A DNA stretch of 64,000 nucleotides from the NCBI GenBank assembly GCA_020747065.1, contig JAGMVK010000007.1, positions 1,612,001 to 1,676,000 of the forward strand, given 5' to 3'. Numbering within the stretch: position 1 is the first letter of the stretch; each line of letters opens with the position of its first letter. Under the pieces are notes generated by a model. It had not been told where the DNA came from. It ran no database searches and saw nothing but the letters and a program-made list of their open reading frames with translations. Below, piece after piece: positions 34,805 through 44,997 of this stretch. A program made the position numbers and the translations under genes. The stretch is from Cadophora sp. MPI-SDFR-AT-0126. Its lineage: Eukaryota > Ascomycota > Leotiomycetes > Helotiales > Ploettnerulaceae.

Positions 34805-36751
34805 ACGCCTCGTCTCATTTCGGTTGATCTGAAGGAGGAGTTTTAGAAGGGGAAAAGGGGGGTCGTGTCAAGGGAAGGGAAAATTACGATTCTTGCACTT
34901 TATTAGACCTCGCTTTTTTCTTGTGTTTGTATATGCATGTCATTTGCCTGTTTCTTGACGTTGTGATAGAGAGGGGTGGATGAGTTGCAGGATATTGCGT
35001 CGGATATGCCAGGAGGGCGTAGTGTATATACTTTAGTGTATATATCGTGCACCTTACTGTCTCATATTGATCATGTCTCCTGGTGCTGCTTGATAATTGC
35101 GTGCATTGTCTTTTTTGGCTTGAGGTCAAAGGGGGGAGGGTGGAAAAGATCGTATAGGCTAGGGCCTTGTGTGTTGATGGGGTGGGTGCATCACCAGCTG
35201 GGTTGGAAGGGCGTATTTGTTTGATTGGTTCATTCTTGATTCTGGTATAGATAGGCTGGTAACCTGAACTAACTTACCTTATGCTAGATACGTAGGGTAT
35301 AGGAAAATTTGCGATTTCACTTGTTCTCTTTATGTGCGTGAGGTGTAACCCGTGTCTACCTTTCTGACATGAAAATTTGCGGGTTCAGTCATTGTGTTTT
35401 CTTCATGATTGTGAGATATGGCTCATTAATTACCCTCCTGTAATGGAATATTCGACTTCAATTACTATTGTTTCCTTCATGATCGTGAGATGTGGCTAAC
35501 ATTGCTGACTCTCCTGATATGAAAGATGGAATTCCAGAGCTACTCATATCTCTCCTATCTCTAACCACCTCAATTATACTTTTAGCTTTGGAGATCCATG
35601 TGCAATGATGCGATGATCCGATGATGCGATAATGCAGAGATGCTTCTGTGGCTGACGATCATTTTTCTTCTAGGGGTCGTTTCATACCGGACATGGACTC
35701 GAGATGAAGGAGTGTGGTGGTGAGACATGGGAGGCTTGCCGATTGTGGCTGATGGAAAAATACGATGTTGCTGTAGGATTGCCGCGAAAGGGATTGTTTT
35801 TGTCTTGAATGTCGGGATGGGTTTTTGAACAGGCCAACCCGTGTTTCGTTTGCTTTGGGTGGGAATACATTTGACTTCTGTAGTCAATTTCACATGATCG
35901 ATCTAAACCCAATAATTGATTAACTCGGCTTCTATTTCGGGCTGGTCTGCACTATCCATCCTAGCCCTGTGATGACGAGGGATCCAAAATAATCCAAACC
36001 AAACGACCACACGCCAAACAAGAACACAGCAGCCCAGGACCAGAAACTCAGCTGCAAGCAGAAGGCGGTCAAAGTGCAAGTAGAAACGTCCCTCGATATC
36101 TGGTCATGGCGTAGGGCATTACAAGACATCTCGTCACATTTCCGCATCACTGCTATCACATGGGTTGTTTCGACTAAGCATCATGCATCAAGCATTAAGC
36201 ATTACGGACCCGAACATTATGTGAAGCTCAGCTGAGCAATTGTAAATGTTTAGAAGACACAAAATAGGAATAGGAAATCCAATAAATAATTGATGCTTCT
36301 CGTCGCTTCCTTTCCTTGCTGTTTGATGCTCGGTAATCCTCGTGGCTAGTGACGGAAACAGCCTAGCAACCTTACATCCCGCCCGCAAGCAGCTGCTGAA
36401 GCGCAAGCAAGGCAAAAGACTCGGTCGAGGCCTCTTACGACATCCAATCTTCAACCTTCGACCTTCAACCAGCCACCTTCTTTTCTGTATTTTCCCCTCC
36501 CCCGACCTGCGCCGCGGTGCTATTGTTCTCTTCTCTGTACTCTTGTTTGGGCATAGCTTGTTCTACAACCGTCATTGTTATATTGACTTCATACCCCCAC
36601 CTCGTGCTTCACTTCTTACCAGCCACCAAATACATTCACTCCAATCCGGCCCCACGGTACACATTCGACGACATTGCAACAGATATTTGGATAGAGAGAC
36701 GAGCTCATCTATTCTAACGCGACATCTATCTTTCAGATAACCACAGCATTC
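34805..36751. other. Intergenic spacer
   Basis: No supported gene. It contains a weak three-copy tandem repeat near 35304-35520. The right part (about 36480-36751) is pyrimidine-rich and likely the leader of the Sok1-like gene. Open frames there are out of frame with it. Confidence 0.55.
35304..35520. repeat. Degenerate ~70-base direct repeat, about three copies
   Basis: AAAATTTGC begins at 35304 and again at 35372, and a weaker AATATTCGAC start follows at 35447. Each is followed by a similar run, such as CTTCATGATTGTGAGATATGG against CTTCATGATCGTGAGATGTGG, and a CTCCTG-type end. Units have diverged, so this is an old tandem duplication. Confidence 0.55.
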
Positions 36752-39727
36752 ATGATGCGTCGCGCCTCAGAAGACCTCAGCGACCCCGATCGCAACTTGG
36801 CCGAGTCAACAGGCCCATCCGACATCCCGGAGGACATTCCCGAAGACCTCGACCTGATCAACGAAGAATCCAACGACCATCGCATACATACTCCTCCTCC
36901 GCGAATAGCTGCGCGCTTCTATCGCCCTACGACCAATCGTCGCAAGTCTTCTGCTGCTTCTTCTCGTCGTAATTCAGTTTCCTCTGCACACTCGCACCAG
37001 TCTCAACTCTCTAGCCGCCATGGAGGATCGCAGAGCAATTACATTGCGCAGCACTTGCGCCGTGCGTCGATTATCGAGGATAGAAAGGCTAGGTTGGCTG
37101 ATAGAGCTGCTCATGCCGAGAAAGTACGCCTAAGGGCTGCTGTCGCAAAGGCTGCACCCAGAAGCACGACGAATAGCGAAGAAAGAGCTTTGGCTGCCCA
37201 GCATGCGAGGGAGAAGAACCTCGCGGAGATCGTGGCGGCTTGTGCTGAGGAGGTGAAGAGAGCGAAGGGCATTGCCGAGAGCATGAAGGAGAAGAGAGAA
37301 GCGGAGGGCAAGAAATTGAGGAGGGAAATGGAGGAGAGACTTGCGGAGGCTGAAAGGAGGAGAGAGGAAATCCTCAGTAGAGGGCACTCCTCGAAGAGAG
37401 GACGGTCTTTAAGTCAGCCACGGAAGAGCACATCACCACTGCCTTCTGTTCGGGAGCCTATCAGCGAGGAAGTCGCGGCTTTGAGAATTCAGCAGAAGTG
37501 GAGGGTACACCGAAGAGCTAAGGCTCTCAAGGACTTTGCGGCCCTCGGTCTCACAATCGATAGTGTACGGGAGACTTCGTTTGAGGATGTGGTCGATTTG
37601 CTGGCGCAGGAGAAAGTTCTGGTCGGGACAGCACAGATCCTCAGAATTTGCGGATTGAAGGAGGGAGAGACTGGCTCAGTCAATGAGATGACGGCGGTCC
37701 GAACCTTTCTTAGTGCTTTCCTCATTCTTGGGCATCCAACCCAAGTTCTCAGCGGAAAGGTCGACATTCAAGAGCAGGAGCAGGTGGGAGTGTTACCAAT
37801 GCGGAGAGATGATCTGGCTAATCCACAGTTGCAGGACCTCGTAGCAAAGGCTCGAGATTTGCTTATTTCTTTCGAGAATGTTTTGTCACGTTTGAATTCT
37901 GCAAACAGCTACACGCCACCTCCGGCGCAGCTTTCTACTCTGTCAGAGGTCTACGCTACTTTCTTCAATGCTTTCATTGCATGGAAGGCGCGAGACTCGA
38001 CTACTCTCATCGATATGATGGTTTTGCAATTCGTGGAATTGGATTCTATCTGGCAGTCTGTCAAGGACAGTACTGAGGAGGCTGTGACTGACTCTTACCG
38101 AGATGGCATTCGAGAGAACCAACTGAAGCTCATGGTCAGAATCAAGAGACTTGCTGGTGCCCAACAAGGCAAAAAGTTGATCACGAATGCCATCCGAGAA
38201 GCACGAAAGGTCAAGACAGTGAAGAAACCCATTGGAGACTCCCGGCCTCGTGCTGCCGAATCTGTCGAGCCTGAACAACCTCCTCTGGCAGATCTGGCAG
38301 CATCAGAGAAAGCAGTCGACTCGCAACTGCAGACTTTGACCCCTCCCCCAAGTCCACAAAGACACCAGAGATCGCATGCCGATGAGCTGAGGATCGCTAG
38401 GCCAATACTGCCTCCAAACAGAATAGTTACTCACGAAATTGCTATCAACCGAGAGTATCGTATCGATGAAGATGCCCTCGAAGAGAGAACAACCATCATG
38501 CAAGCCGTCTTCGAGAGAATGCGCCAAGAGATCGCCTCAGGGAACAGCGATATCTGGGTTCTCGCCATGGCAGAGAATATCAGAACGAGACTCCAGCAAC
38601 TCCTCAAAGAGGGCAATTCTACGCACCAGATGATTGGCGAAGCACTTGATAGTGAAGTTGTTGCTCGTGAGCTCCAGGCTGGATCTTTCTCCTATGAGAA
38701 ATTCTTCTCATTCATGGCTTCCCTTCTTCCGAAGCTTTGCGCACCTTTCCGCGACGCAGAGATCAAGGATATTGTGGACAACAAGATGCAGAATGGAGAT
38801 GTTGTTGAGCGTCTTCAAGCGTTGATGCATGGAATCGATCTTATGCAACTCGACTACGCCAATTTCATGTTGCAACAGGCTGCTCCAGCCCTGGTCAAGA
38901 ATGCTACAGAATACGAAACCTCAATATTTGGACAGATCTTGGAGGAGACAGCCAGCAACCTGCCAGTGACCGAGAATGCTTGGAGAGAAGCTAGGACCAA
39001 AGTCGTTACTGAACATGCCAAAAGAGATCCAGAGATGGTGAACTTGGCAAGAGCCCGACCTACGCCAGACAAGATGTATGCACAAATGCTTGTGGACGTT
39101 TTCACTTCGCTCGACTACTCGGTTCCAATTCCAGAAACATTAGAGCTTGATTTGAAGCGTATCACTCGTATACGAGCCGACATCCTCCGCATTGTCACCT
39201 CAGGGGCAATCCTCCTTCAATGCAAGAACCTCCTCAAGAGAGACGTGCGCAGCCAGTGGAAAACAGAAGCAACACGTATCTTCTCCGTCCTCGAGAACGC
39301 CAAGACCCCCGAGCAAGCCAGCCAAGGCATCCAAGCAGCCCTTGAATCTTCACGCAGCATGCCCGTCGCAACCAAGAATCACATCAAAGACCTTGTCCTC
39401 CGCATCGTCACTACATCCACATCCTCCCTCTCGGGAGCCACCGAGCTCCGTGACCCCGTCACTAGACTGCTCATGACGAGACTCAAAGGCTATATTCTGA
39501 GTAGACTTGCTGCTAACACGGAGAAGGAGAAAGTCAAGGGCGCGAGCACGGCTAGTGAGCGGCTTGCTAGTCTGGGATTGCCCGAATTTGTGCATAGGAT
39601 CGGGGCTATAGTGGAGGAGATGGCGAGGGTTGGGGCGCTGGACAGGGAGAGCCATGGAGTTTGGTATGAGGAGATTGCGAAGAGGGTTGAGGAGGCTGAA
39701 GTTAGTGCTGGTGCTATGACGGCGTGA
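36752..39727 (+). CDS. sok1: TCP11-domain protein (Sok1-like regulator of cAMP/PKA signalling)
   Basis: A single exon of 991 residues from ATG 36752 (a second ATG follows immediately). Layout: acidic, Ser/Arg-rich N-terminus; a long Arg/Glu/Ala-rich coiled coil at about 105-215 (KAAPRSTTNSEERALAAQH, EAEGKKLRREMEERLAEAE); an IQ-type motif, ALRIQQKWRVHRRAK, at about 245; then a large helical domain to the C-terminus that fits the T-complex-11 family (for example ANFMLQQAAPALVKNATEYE and KMYAQMLVDVFTSLDYS). In yeast the family member Sok1 acts as a high-dose suppressor of loss of protein kinase A; the IQ motif suggests calmodulin-type binding. A cytosolic regulator is expected. No intron is needed, and the length fits fungal homologues. 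Confidence 0.88.
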   Translation: MMRRASEDLSDPDRNLAESTGPSDIPEDIPEDLDLINEESNDHRIHTPPPRIAARFYRPTTNRRKSSAASSRRNSVSSAHSHQSQLSSRHGGSQSNYIAQHLRRASIIEDRKARLADRAAHAEKVRLRAAVAKAAPRSTTNSEERALAAQHAREKNLAEIVAACAEEVKRAKGIAESMKEKREAEGKKLRREMEERLAEAERRREEILSRGHSSKRGRSLSQPRKSTSPLPSVREPISEEVAALRIQQKWRVHRRAKALKDFAALGLTIDSVRETSFEDVVDLLAQEKVLVGTAQILRICGLKEGETGSVNEMTAVRTFLSAFLILGHPTQVLSGKVDIQEQEQVGVLPMRRDDLANPQLQDLVAKARDLLISFENVLSRLNSANSYTPPPAQLSTLSEVYATFFNAFIAWKARDSTTLIDMMVLQFVELDSIWQSVKDSTEEAVTDSYRDGIRENQLKLMVRIKRLAGAQQGKKLITNAIREARKVKTVKKPIGDSRPRAAESVEPEQPPLADLAASEKAVDSQLQTLTPPPSPQRHQRSHADELRIARPILPPNRIVTHEIAINREYRIDEDALEERTTIMQAVFERMRQEIASGNSDIWVLAMAENIRTRLQQLLKEGNSTHQMIGEALDSEVVARELQAGSFSYEKFFSFMASLLPKLCAPFRDAEIKDIVDNKMQNGDVVERLQALMHGIDLMQLDYANFMLQQAAPALVKNATEYETSIFGQILEETASNLPVTENAWREARTKVVTEHAKRDPEMVNLARARPTPDKMYAQMLVDVFTSLDYSVPIPETLELDLKRITRIRADILRIVTSGAILLQCKNLLKRDVRSQWKTEATRIFSVLENAKTPEQASQGIQAALESSRSMPVATKNHIKDLVLRIVTTSTSSLSGATELRDPVTRLLMTRLKGYILSRLAANTEKEKVKGASTASERLASLGLPEFVHRIGAIVEEMARVGALDRESHGVWYEEIAKRVEEAEVSAGAMTA

Positions 39728-40866
39728 ATCGTTTTGATTTCAGAGGCTGTATACGATGATAATGGCGTTTTGGGAAGCATGGAATTGGTTCATTGCTAGA
39801 TTGCTGCATTGGGTCTGGTTTACCGGCGTTATTGGATTGGATTCTCACTCACTCTTGAGAAGAGATGAGATGGAGATGCTATGCTACGATATGGTTGGGT
39901 GGAGTTGATGGAATGGATTGGCAGATGGACAGGTGAAGGGGAAGGGAAAGGGGGCGGGCAGGAAGGAAGGAAGGCATTGGTTATTTCATGATGATAATGA
40001 TTCCCCTTTTTGCTCACTTACTCGGCATCGATTGGGTCTGGTTTATGGGTTGGTTGGTTCGTACGAAGTGATGGGCTTGAATTGGTTTTTTTGCTGCATA
40101 TTTACAGAGGTTGTATTTCATATTGAGAGGGGGAGGATGGAGACTGGAAACGAATGAAATATACGCTTTGCCATGTGGCATTGCATTCACTACATGAATG
40201 AGGCTTTTGACTTTCGAAAACGTGATTTGAAGATGTATTGTGAGTCAAGTGATTGTGATTGTGAATTTACGACACTGTTAAGTCGACATTAAGAAAACTC
40301 AACTATCCATTGTCGATTCCAGCAAAGAAGTCATTGTACCACAAAAGGCTCATATCTTCCGAGACCTCGTCGACATTCTGCTCTGCACGAAAGGGGCTTG
40401 CTTGTTTTGAGTTGACTTGGTGGGTATCATTTTGAAGAAAGTAGCTAGGTAGCTAGGTAGTGTCCAGAGCACAGACACATGATGTACAACACATGTAAAG
40501 CAGGTAAGCGGAAGAAGCCCCAGCCCGAAAATCACTCCCCTATCCTTGCCTCTGCTCCTCGCATACGTGTTCCTCTTCGTACGTATCTATACATATTCCT
40601 TGCCAGATGCTAATAATCTCTGGGCTGTAGAGCAGATTCTGCAGGGAGAAAATGTGTGGTGTCGGTATGAGCGGTCTATAGCCCGGACAGAAAGTCTAGA
40701 AGGTGCTTGATGATGTGATGTGAGGAAGGCGTCAAGAGGCTTATTAGTCGCTCCAAGGTTTGGATATTGGAAGGCTTGCCAACAGGCTTGCCAACAGGCT
40801 TCGGATATCGATCTCTTGAGTATTCGGGGAAGAAGAGGCTAGAATGGCGGTAGGGATGGAGCGAGA
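39728..40866. other. Convergent 3' spacer
   Basis: This lies between the 3' ends of the Sok1-like and Arp1 genes. I see only short repeats (GGAAGG near 39957, TAGCTAGG near 40442) and no gene. Confidence 0.65.
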
Positions 40867-42236
40867 CTATGTGAATTTCGTGTGGATGATATCCGGATTC
40901 TCGTGCCAGTCGTCAATGCTGACCCACATCTGTATTTACCATTAGCCGACATCTCCAAGTAACGCCTGAATCGCAAACAGGGTAAAGCAGACAAACATAC
41001 CTTTCTGAACGTGCTCAGCCCAGCGAGAATACTACCTCCAATCCAAGTCGAGTATTTCCGCTCTGGCGGCGCGAAGATCTTGATCCGCATATCCTTCACG
41101 GCTAGCCTCTGCACCTCATGCAGTAACCTATCTCCAAAGCCTTTCGTCAATGTACTGCCTCCAGAGAGCACGATGTTGCCAAATAGGGATTTGCGGAGGT
41201 CCAGATCTGTGCGGTTGATGGCGTCGACGACGATTTGGTGGATGCCGGGGTATTCCAGACCGATGATTTCGGGGTCGAAGAGGATTTCAGGGGCGCGGAA
41301 TCTTTCTTGGCCAATCTTTTTTGTCTTAGTAAATGTACGAGTCTGTTGAAATCTGCGGACATACCTTGATCTTGTTACCGTCTGGCAAGGCATATTCCAC
41401 CACTCTCGAATCACCACCCATTTTCCCTGACGAAGCAGCCCAATCCTTCTCCTCTTTTTTTGGATATGCCGCTACATAACTGACCTTCTCCTTGATCATC
41501 CGTACAACCTCTTTCTCGGCGCTGGTATGGAAGACATATCCAGATTTCCGTAATAGCAATTGCATGTACTCTGTAACATCTCGTCCAGCAACATCTATCC
41601 TCCGTATCGAGCTCGGCATAGCGAACCCTTCGTAGACAGGAACAGCATGAGATACGCCGTCGCCAGCATCAAGTACTATGCCTGTTGTTCGGCCGGAAGC
41701 GTATAAGGAAAGAACTGCTTGGATGGAGGTGTAAAGTGCTGGAACGTTGAAGGTCTCGAAGAGGATTTGGGCGGCGGTGTCTCGATTACTCCGTGGATTG
41801 AGAGGTGGTTCTGTTAATAAGACTGGATGCTGTGGGATCCATTCGTTAGCCAGTGTTCATATCCAGATATTGTCATCTTCCAGCGTAGCTCTTTTCACCG
41901 AGCATGGTCTCGTCCAAACCCTAAACTCACCTCTTCACTCAGAGTCTTCAACCCCTCCCCGTATACCCACTCCCAGATCCTCTCCATATCATCCCAATCA
42001 GTCACAATGCCATGCTCCAGCGGATACCTAATCTTCAACAGCCCCCGCAATTCCTGTGCCCGCTGTCCTATAAACACGTCGCCTTCTAATGCACCTGCCA
42101 GCACCCGCAGATGCTTCGGCCGGCCTACGAAGGACGGGAAATAGCATTTTGGGAGGTCGTCGCCGGCGAATCCGGCGCGGATTGTGCCGGATCCGTTGTC
42201 CAGGACTATGGGGGCGTTGTGGAGGAGGTCGGTCAT
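40867..42236 (-). CDS. arp1: Actin-related protein 1 (centractin), dynactin filament subunit
   Basis: Minus-strand exons are 42236-41931, 41829-41365, 41315-41001 and 40929-40867, giving 382 residues, close to the usual ~380. Arp1 builds the short filament of dynactin, the dynein activator that moves nuclei and vesicles along microtubules. The actin fold is evident: phosphate-1 loop [40 protein letters not shown], phosphate-2 [17 protein letters not shown], adenosine-loop [17 protein letters not shown] and the C-terminal [15 protein letters not shown]. The insertions and [19 protein letters not shown] end are Arp1-like rather than conventional actin. Introns are 101, 49 and 71 bases with GTGAGT or GTATGT donors. 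The last coding exon is only 20 codons plus stop and is easily missed. The gene is intact. Confidence 0.95.
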
Positions 42237-44556
42237 GGTGAGGTATGGCTGGTGGGTGCCCCTTCTGGCTGCTTGGCTGGCCTTTCGTAGCTCAGGGCAA
42301 GGCTGGAATTGGGCGGTTTTGTGGCGTGGTGAAGGCAACGGGTAAGGTCGGGTAGTGCGATTTGTTTGGAGTGTCTTGGATGGCGAGTGGAAGCTGGTGG
42401 ATGGTATTTGTTGGTGGTTTGCGACTTCCTGTTGTTGGAGAGCTTCGCGTCTACCAAAATCTCAGGTACGCGATGGTTGATTGAATTGCAGGGGAGCTTG
42501 ATTAGGCGATTTATCTTGGCACTGTCCGTACTCGACTTGATCTCAACATCAACATCACCATTGCAACACAGATAATGTGGTGAGCTGGACGATGCAAGTT
42601 TAAATATTTCACCCACTGAGTCTTCCACATCTAGATGAAGCTTGAACGTGTGGCTTCTCTCGAATCTTGGGAGTCAGCCGCAGCCACATGATATTTTCCA
42701 GTCTATCATTGGGAGAGAGGAGAGGTCTTGCCGAGCCCCTGAATCAGAGTTAGCATTGATTGCAGTCAATTCTTGAGAGAAAGTCATCGCAAAGCATGTC
42801 TTTTAGACACAAGCAGCTGGAGAGAAGGAAAGTTGCACCATGATATCGAACGACAAGTTCTAAGTCACGATTCTAACCCTTCCCGCATACTTTTGACTGC
42901 AGCGCTGACCGGTTCGCTCTCAATTCTATCTTGCAGACCAACCGCCTTTTGGACACGGAAGGGAGATCTGCGAGCAAGACCATCAAGAAATACATGGGAA
43001 TGCCCACAGTCTTAAAAAAGTTGTTCAACAAATGTGACATGATTGAGTTACCTATAGTTCAAGCAGCACCTGACCAAACCCCCCTCCCCGGGATTCCCCT
43101 TCCCAAATTTCCAGCCTCCTATTTACAGTCTCTTTCCTCCCCGCGATCCTTTCACACTTTCTCACTCAGCCCCAAGAAACCTAGCCTTCCCAGACATCTT
43201 CCTCAACAAAGCCCAAAACTCCCCATTACGTTAAAGCCCGCCGCCCAGACACTCCGGGGTATGCGCCTCAAAAGGGCAAAGGTAACACAGGACTTGGCCT
43301 CGCTTCCCCGCAAACGCCCCAATGCAGAAACAGCGCAGTTTCTGTTACGGCATCGCGGATGCAAGGCTAGCATTTTTTGCAGATCCACGGTACGGAGAGA
43401 ATGGAATGAAGGGAGCCAGTACTAGGTTCCGGTGTTGGCATGTGTGCTAGTTGTTGGTCTTTTAGAGTGAAGAGTTGCCCGTCGTTGGCTACTGGCTTGG
43501 AGTTGGAGGAGGGAGCGACCTTTTTGTCTGGTCAAGGAGTCGGTGTGTGTCTTGTCTTGCTTCGCTTGGATATTGAGGCGGGATTTCGAGAGGTCAATAC
43601 TTCCATTCCCTTGCTTGAACATGTCACGACTCGATGATCTGAACTCACGCCATGTCCTATCCAGGGTTTCAGCGAGTCTAGTTACGCAGTGGTCGTTTGG
43701 CCGCATGTGTCGTGTCTCCAGCTCCCAGAGGCACAGGTGCACCAGCGCTACTGGACAGCCAATAGTCCACTGAGTGAAACTGGTTTGTTGCACATCTTAT
43801 TTTTGCACTTCAGAAACTTCCGCGGAGAGGGATGTCGGACTGGAGGGTCCATTTGGCTGCGCTCAGGGGAAAATGCGATATTAGGTTTGGAAATGTGATG
43901 TTGTGTAATTTCTCTTAAGTAAAAGGACGTGTCATTTGTGTCACCTTCGAATGTTGTCAAGTATTGGATCAAATAAGATTTCACGGATGTGGAAATTTGA
44001 AGAATCTTGAGTTGTAGATGCTTTCATCTTTCATTACTATTGCTATCCTATGCCCGTCCAGAGACCAAAACTCGTCCCTGAATCAGGTCAAAGTCGCCGG
44101 GAAAAAAATACAGTACAATGACAATAAAGTTGTCGGGTATCTAAAAAGAGTTGGGGTATATCCATCGCTGTCGCTGTGTCGCCGCTGACAAAGGAAGAGA
44201 TTCAATAAAAATCACCAGAACAAGAACAATCTGGAGTCATGCCAGCCAGAGAGTCTTCCGTCCTGAGGTCCCAAGCTTTTTTCGTTTTCCGTCCTGCAAA
44301 TCCAAACCCCCAATGCAATATTCAATGCAGAACCATAACCAGAAATGAACGCCGTGATGATGATGGAGATAGTGATGCATACGCCTGTCGCTTTTTTCTG
44401 ATGTTTCGATGTTGCGCCGTAAAGAAGAGATGTCGTTATGAAATGATGCGGGAATCAGAACCAGCCCGCTTGAATGATGCCGCCCATGATGATGATGAAA
44501 AGCCGAGCGCCGTTCGCTGAACCGTAGAAAGATTGATCGGGTCAAGACATAATGAT
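42237..44556. other. Intergenic spacer
   Basis: About 2.3 kb without a supported gene. A 164-codon plus-strand frame near 42.9-43.4 kb opens at TTG and shows no protein features. The left edge is the Arp1 promoter. Confidence 0.55.
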
Positions 44557-44997
44557 TTAGTGGCGATCAAGAGTATGGCTCAAGCGACCGAAGAATCCGC
44601 TTCGCTCGCTGCCATTACTGTCTGAAGAAGAGGAAGAGTCCTTGCGAGATGACTGTGGGCGAGTAGAGGACCAGTTGCCAGCTCCTCCACGTCCGATGTG
44701 GTAGACAGCTCCGTCCTTCATCTTCTCCTCACGGGTCTTCTGGAGCTGCAGCTCCTCATCGAAGGAGAAGATTGCACGCTCGGATGGGCTGTGGATGTTG
44801 CCTGCTCCACCTCGGCCGCTGCTGAACTTGGACTTGCTCTTGGGAAGACCGTTCTCGAAGAGAGAGGCAGGGCCGCGAGCAGTGCTGCCGTTGGAGGTCT
44901 TTGGGGCCTTGAAGTAGTTGCCAGCTCCACCGCGACCGGCATGTGCGTAGTGGTTGACGCTTGGGTGAGGCTCAACGAGTTGGAAGTTGGATGGCAT
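44557..44997 (-). CDS. GRGGAGN-repeat protein (fungal DUF3602 type)
   Basis: A single exon of 146 residues from ATG 44997. Three copies of GRGGAGN (21-27, 61-67, 102-108), each followed by an aromatic or Ile residue, are separated by Ser/Lys-rich linkers. Between copies two and three is a helical segment, FSFDEELQLQKTREEKM. The C-terminus is Ser-rich (KDSSSSSDS) and ends FFGRLSHTLDRH. This matches the fungal family known only as DUF3602, small hydrophilic proteins of unknown function. There is no signal peptide or membrane span. The three repeats are very uniform, which suggests selection on the motif. Confidence 0.85.
   Translation of the reverse strand: MPSNFQLVEPHPSVNHYAHAGRGGAGNYFKAPKTSNGSTARGPASLFENGLPKSKSKFSSGRGGAGNIHSPSERAIFSFDEELQLQKTREEKMKDGAVYHIGRGGAGNWSSTRPQSSRKDSSSSSDSNGSERSGFFGRLSHTLDRH

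Noticed and set aside
42931..43425. 164-codon plus-strand frame
   Set aside because: Opens at TTG, Pro/Lys/Arg-rich without motif, and no promoter or intron evidence.
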